DNA from: Mycolicibacterium frederiksbergense
GTDB lineage: Bacteria; Actinomycetota; Actinomycetes; Mycobacteriales; Mycobacteriaceae
Assembly (NCBI RefSeq): GCF_012223425.1
Contig: NZ_CP038799.1
Coordinates: forward strand, 3,642,249-3,706,248
Direction: 5' to 3'
Length of the DNA: 64,000 bases
Shown here: positions 40,803-49,932 of the stretch, piece after piece
Layout of the letters: the number at the start of each line of letters is the position of its first letter
Numbering within the stretch: position 1 is the first letter of the stretch
Notes under the pieces: generated by a model
Seen by the model: only the letters and a program-made list of their open reading frames with translations
Databases searched by the model: none
Told to the model about the DNA's origin: nothing
Position numbers and translations under genes: made by a program

Positions 40803-41509
40803 GACGCCGCCCTGCCGAGGAAGGTGTGCACGATCCCGTTCTGCCACCCCGGCATGGTCTCGCTGCGGACATCGACGAAGCCGTTGTGTTGCAGGCGCTC
40901 CCGGAAACGGGCCGCGCCGTCGAAGTCGTTGACACTGCGGCGCAGGTATCGGTAGAGCTCCGCGTCGCCGGTCCGGATCTTTCCGGCCGGGATGATGACG
41001 GCGCACGACACCAGATTCCACATCGCGGCGGCGCGGCGGGAGTCGCGCACCGAATATTCGTGCGCGGCGAAGACGCCACCGGGTTTCAGCAGGGCCAGCA
41101 GCGCGCGGAGCACCGGGTCGGGGTCGGGCAGGTTGCGGACCAGATAGGCGGACAAGATCCCGTCGAACGGCCCGCTCACCCCGGCCTGCGCCAGATCTTC
41201 GGCGCGGCTCTGCACGAACGACACCGTGGCGGGCCACGTCTTCGAGCGGGCACAGGCGAGCATTCCCGCCGAACCGTCGACACCCACGATGCGTGCGTGC
41301 GGCGCCGCATGCAGCAGCGCGGCGGTGGAAGCTCCTGTACCGCAGCCGATATCGAGCAGCGTCAACCCTCGTCCGCCGTCCGGTAGGCACATGCGCTCGG
41401 CGGACAGCCGCAGGTGCCGGTGGTAGCCCGGGTTGGCGCCGACCAGCCCGTCGTAGGCGCCGGCACCGGCGTCGAAGGCCTCGGGAACGTTGTATTGCGT
41501 CGTGCTCAT
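40799..41509 (-). CDS. SAM-dependent methyltransferase of the carotenoid operon (CrtT-like)
   Basis: 236 residues from ATG 41509 (ATGA overlap with crtB). The class I SAM motif is LTLLDIGCGTGASTAALLHA, with VGVDGSAGMLACARS after it and LVRNLPDPDPVLRALLALLK, the UbiE-like post motifs. In Streptomyces carotenoid clusters a methyltransferase called CrtT sits next to crtU; its substrate has not been clearly shown. Here its location between crtB and crtU supports a part in aromatic carotenoid tailoring. Confidence 0.8.
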   Translation of the reverse strand: MSTTQYNVPEAFDAGAGAYDGLVGANPGYHRHLRLSAERMCLPDGGRGLTLLDIGCGTGASTAALLHAAPHARIVGVDGSAGMLACARSKTWPATVSFVQSRAEDLAQAGVSGPFDGILSAYLVRNLPDPDPVLRALLALLKPGGVFAAHEYSVRDSRRAAAMWNLVSCAVIIPAGKIRTGDAELYRYLRRSVNDFDGAARFRERLQHNGFVDVRSETMPGWQNGIVHTFLGRAAS

Positions 41510-42477
41510 GCGGCATCGGCCTTGCCGGCCGGCGGTTCCCCCTTGTGGCGGGCGCGGGCGCGCCACGCATCGATCAGTCCGCGGCCCGCCACCTGCAGGC
41601 GGCGGCGGTTCGACACTGTCGCGCGATGGCTGAAGACCTCGAAGTTCATCTCCTCGATGCGGTCGAGGATCTCCGAATACAACGTCAGGGCCGCCCGGAT
41701 ACACGGCCGGGATTGCGGCTCCAGCAACGGGATACCGCGTTCGGCGTGGTCATAGATGCCCCGGGTCAGGGCGTGCTGCTCGACCAGGGCGGCCCGCAGC
41801 CGCGGATCGGTGCGGCGGTTCTGCTGGCACCAGGTGAGCACCTCGCGGTCCACGCCGTGGTGGGCCAGTTCATCGGCGGGCAGGTAGACCCGTCCACGGG
41901 TCAGGTCCTCGTCGATGTCACGCAGGAAGTTGGTGAGCTGGAACGCCTTTCCCAGGGCCGCGGCGTGCGGAGCCGCCTCCGCGCGGGAGACCACGGTGCC
42001 CAGCACGGGCAACAACTGCAGGCCGATCACCTCGGCGGACCCGTACATGTACCTGTCCAGCGCTGCCCGGTCGGGATAGTCGGTGACGGTGAGATCCATC
42101 CGCATGGAGGCCAGGAAGTCATCGAACAGTTGCCACTCCAGGCCGTAGTTGCGGGCGGTGTCGACCACCGCATCCAGCACCGGATCGTCACCTTCCACGC
42201 GGTTCATCACCAACCGGCTGTGCAACGCGTCGGCCAGCCCCTGCAACTCGTCGGCGCGCTCGGTGGTCGTGCGATCGTCGAAACCGTCCAGCACATCGTC
42301 GGCCCGCCGGGCGAAACCGTAGAGCGCGTGCACGGCCGGACGCTGTCGCGGCGACAACAACCGGGTCGCCAGGAAGAACGTCTTGCCATGGGCGGCATTG
42401 AGCGCCCGGCAACGTTGGTAGGCCGCCCGCAGCTGCGCCCCCTGTACCCCCGCCGCATCCAGTTCGGAGTGGATCAT
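41506..42477 (-). CDS. crtB: Phytoene synthase
   Basis: 323 residues. The two Asp-rich regions are GFARRADDVLDGFDD (residues ~54-68) and GKAFQLTNFLRDIDEDLTRG, with RVYLPADELAHHGV after it. It condenses two geranylgeranyl diphosphates to phytoene, the committed step of C40 carotenoid synthesis. It starts 13 nt after crtI in the same operon. Confidence 0.95.
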   Translation of the reverse strand: MIHSELDAAGVQGAQLRAAYQRCRALNAAHGKTFFLATRLLSPRQRPAVHALYGFARRADDVLDGFDDRTTTERADELQGLADALHSRLVMNRVEGDDPVLDAVVDTARNYGLEWQLFDDFLASMRMDLTVTDYPDRAALDRYMYGSAEVIGLQLLPVLGTVVSRAEAAPHAAALGKAFQLTNFLRDIDEDLTRGRVYLPADELAHHGVDREVLTWCQQNRRTDPRLRAALVEQHALTRGIYDHAERGIPLLEPQSRPCIRAALTLYSEILDRIEEMNFEVFSHRATVSNRRRLQVAGRGLIDAWRARARHKGEPPAGKADAA

Positions 42478-42490
42478 GTGCTGGCCCCCA

Positions 42491-44002
42491 TCATCGAGTC
42501 ACAGTCCGTGCGCGGGTCGGTGTTACGACGCCGGTGATTCTGTCGGCCGCCAGGCGACCCGACACGATGGCGGTCGGGATGCCGACGCCGGGCACGGTGG
42601 ACGAACCGGCCAGCACCGCATTGTCGATACCGCGAATCGTGTTGGCCGGCCGGAACGGTCCGGTCTGACCGAAAGTGTGGGACAACGCGAACGGGGTGCC
42701 CGCGATCATTCCCTGGCGAGCCCAGTCCGAGGGTGTCACGACGTGCAGGATCTCCGGATCCGCACCGAGGTGCGGGAGCCGTGCGGTGACGGTGTCCAGC
42801 ATCTGGGCGGTGTAGTCGGCGCGGTCGCTATCCCAATCCTTGCCCCCGACATCGGTATTGGGGGCCGGTGCAAGGACATAGAGCAGGTCGCGCCCATCCG
42901 GGGCGAGGGTCGGGTCGCCGGCGGTCGGGCGGGTGACGAGCAGCGACGGGTCCACCATCGGGCGACCCTGGTCGATGATCTCGTCGAACGTCCGGTCCCA
43001 TTCGTTGCCGAACAGGATGGTGTGATGCGATGCGGCATCCGCGGAAGCGGAAGCGCGGCAACCGATATGCGCGACCACCGCCGACGGCGCCGGCTGCAGC
43101 CGGGCCGGACGTCGGGGCGTGCGCCCGAGCAGCCGGTAGGTGTCGGGCAGCTCCGTGGTGAGGATGACCGCGTCGGCCGGGAACCGTTCACCGGTGTCGG
43201 TGCGCACCGCGGTGACCCGCGATCCGGACCGCTCGATATCGGAAACCTTGGCGTCGTAGCGGAACTCGACACCGGCGTCCGACGCGGCGGCGGCCAGCGC
43301 ATCGGGCAGGGCGCGCATACCGCCCCGCGGGAAATAGACACCCGAGACGGTGTCCATGTAGGCGATGACGGCGTAGGCGGCCAGTGCCCGCTTGGGCGGC
43401 ACCCCGACATAGAGGGCCTGGAAGGTGAACACCCGCAGCAGTCGCTCGTCGGTGATGAACCGTCGTACCATCGGCTCCCACCGCCGGAAACCGCCGATCG
43501 CCGCCAGTTTCGCCAGCTGCGGGGTGAGCAGGGACAGTGGCGAGTCGAAGTTCGACCCGATGAACCCTTCGAACTCGAGCTGATACAGCCGGGTCAGCCA
43601 CTCCCGCAGCCGCAAGTATCCGTCGGCCTCGGCGCGTCCCGCGAACCGCTCGATCTCGGCGGCCATCGCGTTGATATCGCTGTACACGTCCAGGCTGCTG
43701 CCATCGGCGAAAGAGGCGCGGTAGGCGGGGTCGACGGGCATCAGGTCGAGTCGGTCCGCGGTGGATTCTCCGACCGCGGCGAAGGTTTCATCGAGGATGT
43801 CGGGCATCGTCAGGACCGTCGGTCCGGTGTCGATGCGGTACCCGGACACATCGGCGCGGCCGACCCGCCCACCAGGGTGCGAGCCACGCTCGACGACGGT
43901 GACCCGCCGTCCCCGGCCGGCAAGGTGCAGCGCCGCCGACAGCCCGGACAGGCCGGCACCCACCACGACCACGTTCTCGGTTCGCCCGGGCACGGTGCGC
44001 AT
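42491..44002 (-). CDS. crtI: Phytoene desaturase
   Basis: 503 residues. The N-terminal FAD motif is VVVVGAGLSGLSAALHLAGR, then GGRVGRADVSGYRIDTGPTV, the usual CrtI signature. The C-terminal bacterial phytoene dehydrogenase signature is present in NTIRGIDNAVLAGSSTVPGV with GIPTAIVSGRLAAD. It introduces four double bonds to make lycopene. Its ATG overlaps the crtE stop by one base (TGATG). Confidence 0.95.
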   Translation of the reverse strand: MRTVPGRTENVVVVGAGLSGLSAALHLAGRGRRVTVVERGSHPGGRVGRADVSGYRIDTGPTVLTMPDILDETFAAVGESTADRLDLMPVDPAYRASFADGSSLDVYSDINAMAAEIERFAGRAEADGYLRLREWLTRLYQLEFEGFIGSNFDSPLSLLTPQLAKLAAIGGFRRWEPMVRRFITDERLLRVFTFQALYVGVPPKRALAAYAVIAYMDTVSGVYFPRGGMRALPDALAAAASDAGVEFRYDAKVSDIERSGSRVTAVRTDTGERFPADAVILTTELPDTYRLLGRTPRRPARLQPAPSAVVAHIGCRASASADAASHHTILFGNEWDRTFDEIIDQGRPMVDPSLLVTRPTAGDPTLAPDGRDLLYVLAPAPNTDVGGKDWDSDRADYTAQMLDTVTARLPHLGADPEILHVVTPSDWARQGMIAGTPFALSHTFGQTGPFRPANTIRGIDNAVLAGSSTVPGVGIPTAIVSGRLAADRITGVVTPTRARTVTR

Positions 44003-45117
44003 CAGGCCGCCCGCTCGGTGCAGGCCGAGGCCATGGTGATGAGTGCCGACCGTGCGCCGGCATCGAGTTCGTCGGAGCTGAGGCTATCCAGCGCCTCGAC
44101 CGCCGCGGTGTGTCTTTGGCCGATCATGTCCTCTATCCACTTCACCGTTCCCACCTCCGAGATCAGGGCCTGCCACCGAGTCACGTCATCGGAGCTGAGA
44201 TGGTCGGCCGTCATGAATTCCTTGAACTGGCGCTGTTGTGCGCCGGATGCCAATTCGTATCCCGCGACCACCACGGTCGTGGCCTTGCGCGCGATCAGAT
44301 CGGTACCGGTGGGCTTGCCGGTCGTCGCGGGTGCGCCGAAGACACCCAGCAGGTCATCGCGGAGCTGGAAGGCCTCACCGATCGCGCCGCCGTAGTGGCC
44401 CAGCACGCCGAGCACCGTGTCATCACATCCGGCGAGGGCGGCGCCGATCTCCAGCGGCCGGCGCACCGTGTAGTTGCCGGACTTGCGGCGCGCGACGTCC
44501 AGGACCTCGGCGAGGCTGGGAAACCCCGCACTGTCATTCACCAGATCGGCGAACTGCCCGACCGCGAGCTCGGTGCGCATCGCGTCGTACCGCGGCCAGG
44601 CGCGTGCCAGCGCGGTCGTACCCACGCCGCTTTCGCGAAGCATCTGCTCCGCCCACACCAGACACAGATCGCCGAGTAGGACGGCGGCGGACTCGCCGAA
44701 TCGGGCCGATGACCCGGGCAGGCCGCGTTCCTGGTGCCATCGCTCGAATGCGCGGTGAGCGCTCGGGCGGCCGCGCCGCATATCGGACTCGTCCATCACA
44801 TCGTCTTGGACCAGTGCGAAGGCGTGCAGTAGTTCCAGGCTCGCCGCCGCCCGCACCGTCGCCTCGGAAGGTCGGGCACCGCATTGCCAGCCGAGATAGA
44901 GGTAGCTGGAGCGCACGCACTTGCCCTCGGCCAGCATGGCGCGCAGGACGCCTTCGGCGATATCGACGTGGGCGCCGTGCAGGGAGTCGCTGCAGCGCGT
45001 GTCCAGGAAGTCGGCCACGGCAGCCAGCACCCGGTCGCGCAACGGCGTCAGCCACGGAGAGTCCGTCGAGCCGGCGACGACGGGTGGCTGGGTCGCGGCC
45101 TCGGTTCGTGCTGCCAT
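44002..45117 (-). CDS. crtE: Geranylgeranyl diphosphate synthase (polyprenyl synthetase)
   Basis: 371 residues. The first Asp-rich motif is LVQDDVMDESDMRRGRPSAH; the second is FQLRDDLLGVFGAP; the conserved Lys is in RRKSGNYTVRRPLEIGAAL. It extends farnesyl or shorter chains to C20 for crtB. It is the first gene of the six-gene operon running to 38200. TACATT (minus strand, 45126-45131) lies 8 nt before its ATG as a likely -10. Confidence 0.93.
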   Translation of the reverse strand: MAARTEAATQPPVVAGSTDSPWLTPLRDRVLAAVADFLDTRCSDSLHGAHVDIAEGVLRAMLAEGKCVRSSYLYLGWQCGARPSEATVRAAASLELLHAFALVQDDVMDESDMRRGRPSAHRAFERWHQERGLPGSSARFGESAAVLLGDLCLVWAEQMLRESGVGTTALARAWPRYDAMRTELAVGQFADLVNDSAGFPSLAEVLDVARRKSGNYTVRRPLEIGAALAGCDDTVLGVLGHYGGAIGEAFQLRDDLLGVFGAPATTGKPTGTDLIARKATTVVVAGYELASGAQQRQFKEFMTADHLSSDDVTRWQALISEVGTVKWIEDMIGQRHTAAVEALDSLSSDELDAGARSALITMASACTERAA

Positions 45118-45317
45118 CGATCTTGAATGTACCCACTTTTTCCGGTTCTAAGCGGCGAGTGACAGCTTTGCCCGGACGGCTCCCACCCCCCGATGCTGAC
45201 GGGCCCGCAGTGGGTCTCCGGCACAACGATATTCAGTGGGTAGCGTGGTGCGGGTGCTGCTCGGTTTGAGCGGGGAGCAATCAGGGCACCAGGGGTGTTC
45301 CGAGCGAAGGAAGTGGA

Positions 45318-46595
45318 TTGGCGCGATACCTGCTTGCCGTCAGCCCGATTCGGGGTCACGTATTGCCGATGATCGATATCGGGACGGGGCTGCGGGAACT
45401 CGGGCACGATGTCACCCTGCTGACGGGCGCGGGGTTCGCCGACCTGGCACGCAGGGCCGGGCTGCCCGTCCTCGCCCTGCCCGAGGAGATCCAGATCGAT
45501 CCGCCGTCGGCCGCCCCCGCGGTGTTGCGCCGTGTGCCGGTTCAACTGCGGCGGTTCTGGTTGGGGCGCGCCGAACTGGACACCGTGTTTGCCAGACCGC
45601 TTGCCGCGGAGGCCCGTTCTCTGCGTGCCGCGCTGCAGGGCGGCACCTTTGACGCCGTGCTGGCGGACGTGACCTTCACCGGTGCGCTACCCCTGCTGCT
45701 GCAGGAGGGGCCACGGCCTCCGGTGCTGGTGTGCAACGTGGGACCGCTGACCCTCTCCAGCGCCGACATCCCGCCCTTCGGCATGGCGTGGCAACCCGAA
45801 GCAGGCGTGGACTACCGGCCGATGACGGCCGTCGCGCACCGCGTCATCATGCGCGGCAGTCAGCGCCGGGTCGACCGCGCACTGCGCAGCGCCGGTTCCC
45901 GTCCGGCCCCGGTCTTCATCAGCGACTGGCCCCGCCTGGCCGACGCGGTGGTGCAGCTGTCGGTCCAGGAGTTCGAGTACCCGCGTTCTGATCTGCCGGC
46001 GACGGTGGAGTTCGTGGGCCCGGTCCTGGCTGCGAAAAACAAGGGAGACAAAGAGCTACCGGAATGGTGGTCCGATGTGCAGCAAGCCCGGGCGGTCGTC
46101 CACGTCACCCAGGGAACCTTCGACAACACCGACCTCGACCAGCTGATCTCGCCGACGCTGGCGGCTCTGGGTGATCGCGAGGATCTCCTGGTGGTGGTCA
46201 CCACCGCGCGCGCCGATGCGACTCTGACCTGCCTCATACCGTCGAACACGCGGGTGACGGACTGGCTGCCGTATCCGGCGCTGATGCCACACGTCGATGT
46301 CATGGTCACCAACGGCGGCTACGGCGGTGTGCAGTACGCGTTGAGTCACGGGGTGCCGCTGGTGGTCGCCGGCGAGACTTCCGACAAGGCGGAGGTGGCC
46401 GCCCGCGTCGATCACACCGGCGTCGGGGTGGATCTGGGCACCTCCATGCCCACGGCCGCCGCAATCGGTGATGCCGTCGACCGAGTTCTGCGCGATGATC
46501 GCTACCGGGCGGCGGGACGGCGGATACAACGGGCGATCGAAGCGACGACACCGATCGATGCCATTGCCAATGCGCTCAAGCGCTGTGCCGCGTGA
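45318..46595 (+). CDS. UGT-family glycosyltransferase (carotenoid-locus, CrtX-like)
   Basis: 425 residues from TTG 45318, with GAAGGAAG at 45305-45312. N-terminal PIRGHVLPMIDIGTGLRELG and C-terminal MPHVDVMVTNGGYGGVQYAL with HGVPLVVAGETSDKAEVAAR are the GT1 (UGT) patterns. Being divergent from crtE at 200 bp suggests it adds a sugar to a hydroxylated carotenoid (CrtX-like). A macrolide-type or phenolic target is also possible. The carotenoid would first need a hydroxyl group, which the Rieske protein might provide. Confidence 0.8.
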   Translation: MARYLLAVSPIRGHVLPMIDIGTGLRELGHDVTLLTGAGFADLARRAGLPVLALPEEIQIDPPSAAPAVLRRVPVQLRRFWLGRAELDTVFARPLAAEARSLRAALQGGTFDAVLADVTFTGALPLLLQEGPRPPVLVCNVGPLTLSSADIPPFGMAWQPEAGVDYRPMTAVAHRVIMRGSQRRVDRALRSAGSRPAPVFISDWPRLADAVVQLSVQEFEYPRSDLPATVEFVGPVLAAKNKGDKELPEWWSDVQQARAVVHVTQGTFDNTDLDQLISPTLAALGDREDLLVVVTTARADATLTCLIPSNTRVTDWLPYPALMPHVDVMVTNGGYGGVQYALSHGVPLVVAGETSDKAEVAARVDHTGVGVDLGTSMPTAAAIGDAVDRVLRDDRYRAAGRRIQRAIEATTPIDAIANALKRCAA

Positions 46596-47037
46596 AGATG
46601 TCGATCGGTCGCCCGACGGCCAGCGCCACCAGAGGAATCCGGCGGCTCGTCGACTGCTGATAGGTGATGTAGGGCGGATACAGGTGGGTCATATACGACC
46701 AGGCTTCGTGTCGCTCCTCATCCTCGAGCTCACGCCAGGCCGCCTCGAAAGCCTGCGTGGCGACCTGTACGTCCACCGTTGAACTCGCCCGAATGTTGTT
46801 GTACCACTGCGGGTGAGCGTCGGCGCCGCCTTTGGAGGCCACCACGACGAGTTCGCCACCGAAGTTTCCGTAGATGAGCGGCTTCACGTAGGTCTTGCCC
46901 GACGTGCGGCCTCGGTAGCGGATCAGGCAGTTGGTGGTGAAGGCGCGGCCACCCCCTTCGCTCAGGTCCAGGATGTGGCCCTTGGCCCCGCCGGATTCGA
47001 GGTACATCGCCAGATGCTCGTCGGCCCAGTCGGTCAT
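46576..47037 (-). CDS. Deazaflavin-dependent nitroreductase family protein (DUF385)
   Basis: 153 residues from ATG 47037. The family pattern is CLIRYRGRTSGKTYVKPLIY with ELVVVASKGGADAHPQWYNN and VDVQVATQAFEAAWRELEDE. Ddn-like proteins bind coenzyme F420 and reduce quinones or nitro compounds; the exact substrate is unknown. The last 20 bp overlap the end of the convergent glycosyltransferase gene. Confidence 0.88.
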   Translation of the reverse strand: MTDWADEHLAMYLESGGAKGHILDLSEGGGRAFTTNCLIRYRGRTSGKTYVKPLIYGNFGGELVVVASKGGADAHPQWYNNIRASSTVDVQVATQAFEAAWRELEDEERHEAWSYMTHLYPPYITYQQSTSRRIPLVALAVGRPIDIFTRHSA

Positions 47038-47089
47038 CTGTCCACCGTAACGGGTGGCCGTCTGCGCGCTGCAGTGACATCGTTGAGGC

Positions 47090-47482
47090 ATGAGTGCAGA
47101 GACGCCGGAAGAGGCCGAGGGCTACAGCATCGACGACGAGGACCAGCTTCCCCAGGAAGACACCCTCGTAGATCGCGGCGTCGACGACGTGCTCGACGAG
47201 GGCTATTCGCCGCCCGACCGCTGGCAGGAGCCGCGCGAGCACGAATCGCTGGACGAGCGGCTGGCCGACGAGCAACCGGACCCGGCACTGCTGGACGGCG
47301 ACGCCATCCCCGACGAGCAGTCCGGCGATGACGAGGTCGGGGTCCGACGTTCGGGCCGGCTGGTGGCACCGGACGCCGGTTTCGGCGAGGACAGGGAGTC
47401 CGAGTTGCTGGGGAGCGAGGTCGGTATCGACGGTGGTGCGGCCTCGGCCGAAGAGGCCGCGGTCCACGTCATCGAGGAGTAG
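47090..47482 (+). CDS. DUF5709 domain-containing protein
   Basis: 130 residues, strongly acidic. The family's hallmark SIDDEDQLPQEDTLVDRGVD with DVLDEGYSPPDRW is present at residues ~12-45. A second conserved part is VGVRRSGRLVAPDAGFGEDR. No signal or TM segment; likely cytoplasmic and partly disordered. Function unknown. It overlaps the convergent MFS gene by 14 bp. Confidence 0.85.
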   Translation: MSAETPEEAEGYSIDDEDQLPQEDTLVDRGVDDVLDEGYSPPDRWQEPREHESLDERLADEQPDPALLDGDAIPDEQSGDDEVGVRRSGRLVAPDAGFGEDRESELLGSEVGIDGGAASAEEAAVHVIEE

Positions 47483-48689
47483 CTGACCTGCCCAGCAGCA
47501 CCGAGACGGTGAGCACCGCCAGCCCGGCCACGGCCAGCACGGCGCCGGCCGCGGCCGGCGCGGTGTAGCCGAATCCTGCGGCGATCACCAGACCGCCGAC
47601 CCACGCACCGGTCGCATTGCCGATGTTGAGCGCGGAATGGTTCAGCGCGGCGGCCAGCGTCTGCGCATCCTGGGCGACATCCATCAGCCGGGTCTGCAGG
47701 GCGGGGCCGACGGCCGAGCCGGCAGCGCCGATGCCGAACAGCACCAGCAGCGCGGTCCACGGATTGTGCGCCGCGGCCACGAACACCGCGAGCAGCACGC
47801 CGAGCAGGCCCAGCGACAGGTACAGCGCGCGGATCACCGAGATATCGGCCAGCCGTCCGCCGACCAGGTTGCCGACGACCATGCCGAGGCCGAAGACCAT
47901 GAGCGCCAACGGAACCAGTGTCCGGGACAGCCCGGACACGTCGGTCATCGTGGTGCTGATGTAGGTGTAGACCGCGAACATGCCGCCGAAGCCGATCATG
48001 CCGACCAGCACAGCCAGCAGCACCTGCGGGCGGCGTAGCGCGCCGAGCTCGGTCAGCGGGCTGGTGACGTGCATGGTGCGCAACTGATCGGGCAGCCAGA
48101 ACCAGAGCGCGACGACGGTGAGCACGCCGATGAACACGACGAGCGCGAAGGCACTGCGCCAGCCCAGGCCCTGGCCCAGCCAGGACGCGATCGGCACGCC
48201 GAGCACGGTGGCGATCGTCAGCCCGGACAGCACGTGCGCGACGGCCTTGGCCCGGTTCTGCGGCCCCATCAGATGTGCGGCGGCCAGCGCCGCGATCCCG
48301 AAGAACGCACCGTGGGGCAGGCCGGCGACGAACCGCGCGATCACCAGCGTCGTGTAGGTCGGGGCGAGCATGCTGGCCAGGTTGCCCAGGGTGAAGACCA
48401 CCATCAGCCCGAGCAGCAGGGCGCGGCGCGGCACCCGGGCAGTCAGCGCGGCGATGGTCGGCGCACCGACCACCACCCCCAGGGCGTAGGCGGAGATGAC
48501 ATGGCCCGCCGTCGGTTCGCTGACACCGAAGCCGGCCGCGATATCGGGGAGCAGGCCCATCGCGACGAACTCGGTGGTGCCGATCCCGAAACCGCCCAGA
48601 GCCAGCGCGAACACGGCCAGCCATCGGACCGTGGGATCGGTGGCGATGACGGACTGCGGGCGGGTGGGGCGTTCGAGGCTGGGTGTCAC
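47469..48689 (-). CDS. MFS transporter (AraJ/DHA1-like)
   Basis: 406 residues from GTG 48689, chosen because TACGCT (plus positions 48696-48701) lies 6 nt before it with TTGTCG 18 bp further up. An in-frame ATG at 48725 would add 12 residues. Twelve TM helices are visible. The first loop has LPDIAAGFGVSEPTAGHVIS and LGVVVGAPTIAALTARVPRR, typical of sugar- or drug-efflux DHA1 permeases. A ROK regulator is divergent from it, with palindromes in between, so sugar or sugar-like substrates are likely. Confidence 0.87.
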   Translation of the reverse strand: MTPSLERPTRPQSVIATDPTVRWLAVFALALGGFGIGTTEFVAMGLLPDIAAGFGVSEPTAGHVISAYALGVVVGAPTIAALTARVPRRALLLGLMVVFTLGNLASMLAPTYTTLVIARFVAGLPHGAFFGIAALAAAHLMGPQNRAKAVAHVLSGLTIATVLGVPIASWLGQGLGWRSAFALVVFIGVLTVVALWFWLPDQLRTMHVTSPLTELGALRRPQVLLAVLVGMIGFGGMFAVYTYISTTMTDVSGLSRTLVPLALMVFGLGMVVGNLVGGRLADISVIRALYLSLGLLGVLLAVFVAAAHNPWTALLVLFGIGAAGSAVGPALQTRLMDVAQDAQTLAAALNHSALNIGNATGAWVGGLVIAAGFGYTAPAAAGAVLAVAGLAVLTVSVLLGRSATPR

Positions 48690-48726
48690 CGGTTCAGCGT
48701 AGGACGACTTACGCCGCAGCGACAAC

Positions 48727-48790
48727 TTAGTTTTGCTCTTTTCAGTCGAAAGTGGCGAAACTTACGCCTTCATGGTGGAATCGAAGGCGT
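48727..48790. promoter_or_regulatory. Operator candidates for the ROK regulator
   Basis: Two inverted repeats fill the gap between the divergent MFS and ROK genes. TTAGTTTTGC (48727-48736) pairs imperfectly (8 of 10) with GCGAAACTTA (48755-48764). ACGCCTTC (48764-48771) and GAAGGCGT (48783-48790) are perfect complements just at the ROK start. A/T-rich arms of the TTAGTTT type resemble sites bound by NagC/XylR-type ROK proteins. Confidence 0.5.
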
Positions 48791-49931
48791 GACCAGCGTC
48801 GGTGAGACATTTGCCCTGATCAGGGGTCAAGGTGAGATCACCCGTGCGGAGATCGCCGCGCGCACCGGACTGTCCCGCACCGCCGTCGGCGCAAGACTCG
48901 CGGTGCTCCTCGAGACCGGGCTGGTCGTCGAATGCCAACCGGCGGCCTCCACCGGCGGCCGTCCGGCCACCCAGCTGAGCTTCAACGCCGACGCCGGTGT
49001 GGTGCTCTCGGTGGCCGTCGGCATCAGCCGCACCAGGCTCGCGGTGTGCAACCTCGCGGGCACCGTTCTGGCGCTGACCGATATAGACCAGGAGGTCGCG
49101 CTCGGGCCCGACGACCTGATGCCCGACGTGGTCAAGGGCCTCGACGTGCTGCTGGAACAGTTCCCGGGTGACCCGGTGTACGGGGTCGGCCTGAGCCTGC
49201 CCGGCACGGTGGACGCCGAACGCGGCTGCAGCTGCGGGTCGGCCATCCTGCGGGGCTGGGACGGTGTGGCGCTGCGGCCGTATTTCGAGGCCCTGCCGTC
49301 GTTGGTGGGCGTCCCGGTGGTTCTGGACAATGACGCCAACGCCATCGCGCTCGCCGAACGCGGCGACGAGGACGATGTGCTGGTTCTGAAGGCCTCCAGC
49401 GGTATGGGCGCGGGCATCGTCGCAGGCGGCCTGCTGCTTCGCGGAGCCGGTCAGGCCGCAGGCGAGTTCGGGCACAACAAGATCGCTGCCGCACAGGATG
49501 TTCCCTGCCGCTGCGGTGACACGGGCTGTCTGGAGGCGATCGCCGGCGGCTGGGCGATCGTGCGCGCGCTGCAGCAGCAGGGGCGCCCGGTGCGGCATCT
49601 GCGCGATGTGGCCGAACTCGCCAATGACGGTGACCCGGAAGCGCGCCGGATGGTCCGCGACAGCGGCCGATATGTGGGGGAGGGCATCGCCCCGGCGGTC
49701 AACCTGCTCAACCCGGCGCTGATCGTGGTCGCCGGCGATATGGCCGGCGTGCACGAGATCTTCGTAGCGGGGCTACGGGAGACGTTGTACCGCAACGCGA
49801 CTGCGCAGGCCACGGGTGCGCTGCGGGTGCGTCCGGCGACCTATGGTGACCGGTCGGCCACGGTCGGCACCGCCACCATGGTGCTCGATCAGGTGCTCAG
49901 CGTGGCGGCCATCGACGCGCAGGGCGCCTGA
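48789..49931 (+). CDS. ROK family transcriptional regulator
   Basis: 380 residues from GTG 48789. An N-terminal winged helix (ETFALIRGQGEITRAEIAAR, TGLSRTAVGARLAVLLETGL) is followed by an actin-like sugar-binding domain (VYGVGLSLPGTVDAERG; VPVVLDNDANAIALAERGDE). The ROK zinc site is present in GEFGHNKI and VPCRCGDTGCLEAIAGG. Such proteins sense sugars or N-acetylamino sugars and repress their own transport genes. Divergence from the MFS gene and the palindromes between them support that. Confidence 0.92.
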   Translation: MTSVGETFALIRGQGEITRAEIAARTGLSRTAVGARLAVLLETGLVVECQPAASTGGRPATQLSFNADAGVVLSVAVGISRTRLAVCNLAGTVLALTDIDQEVALGPDDLMPDVVKGLDVLLEQFPGDPVYGVGLSLPGTVDAERGCSCGSAILRGWDGVALRPYFEALPSLVGVPVVLDNDANAIALAERGDEDDVLVLKASSGMGAGIVAGGLLLRGAGQAAGEFGHNKIAAAQDVPCRCGDTGCLEAIAGGWAIVRALQQQGRPVRHLRDVAELANDGDPEARRMVRDSGRYVGEGIAPAVNLLNPALIVVAGDMAGVHEIFVAGLRETLYRNATAQATGALRVRPATYGDRSATVGTATMVLDQVLSVAAIDAQGA

Positions 49932-49932
49932 C

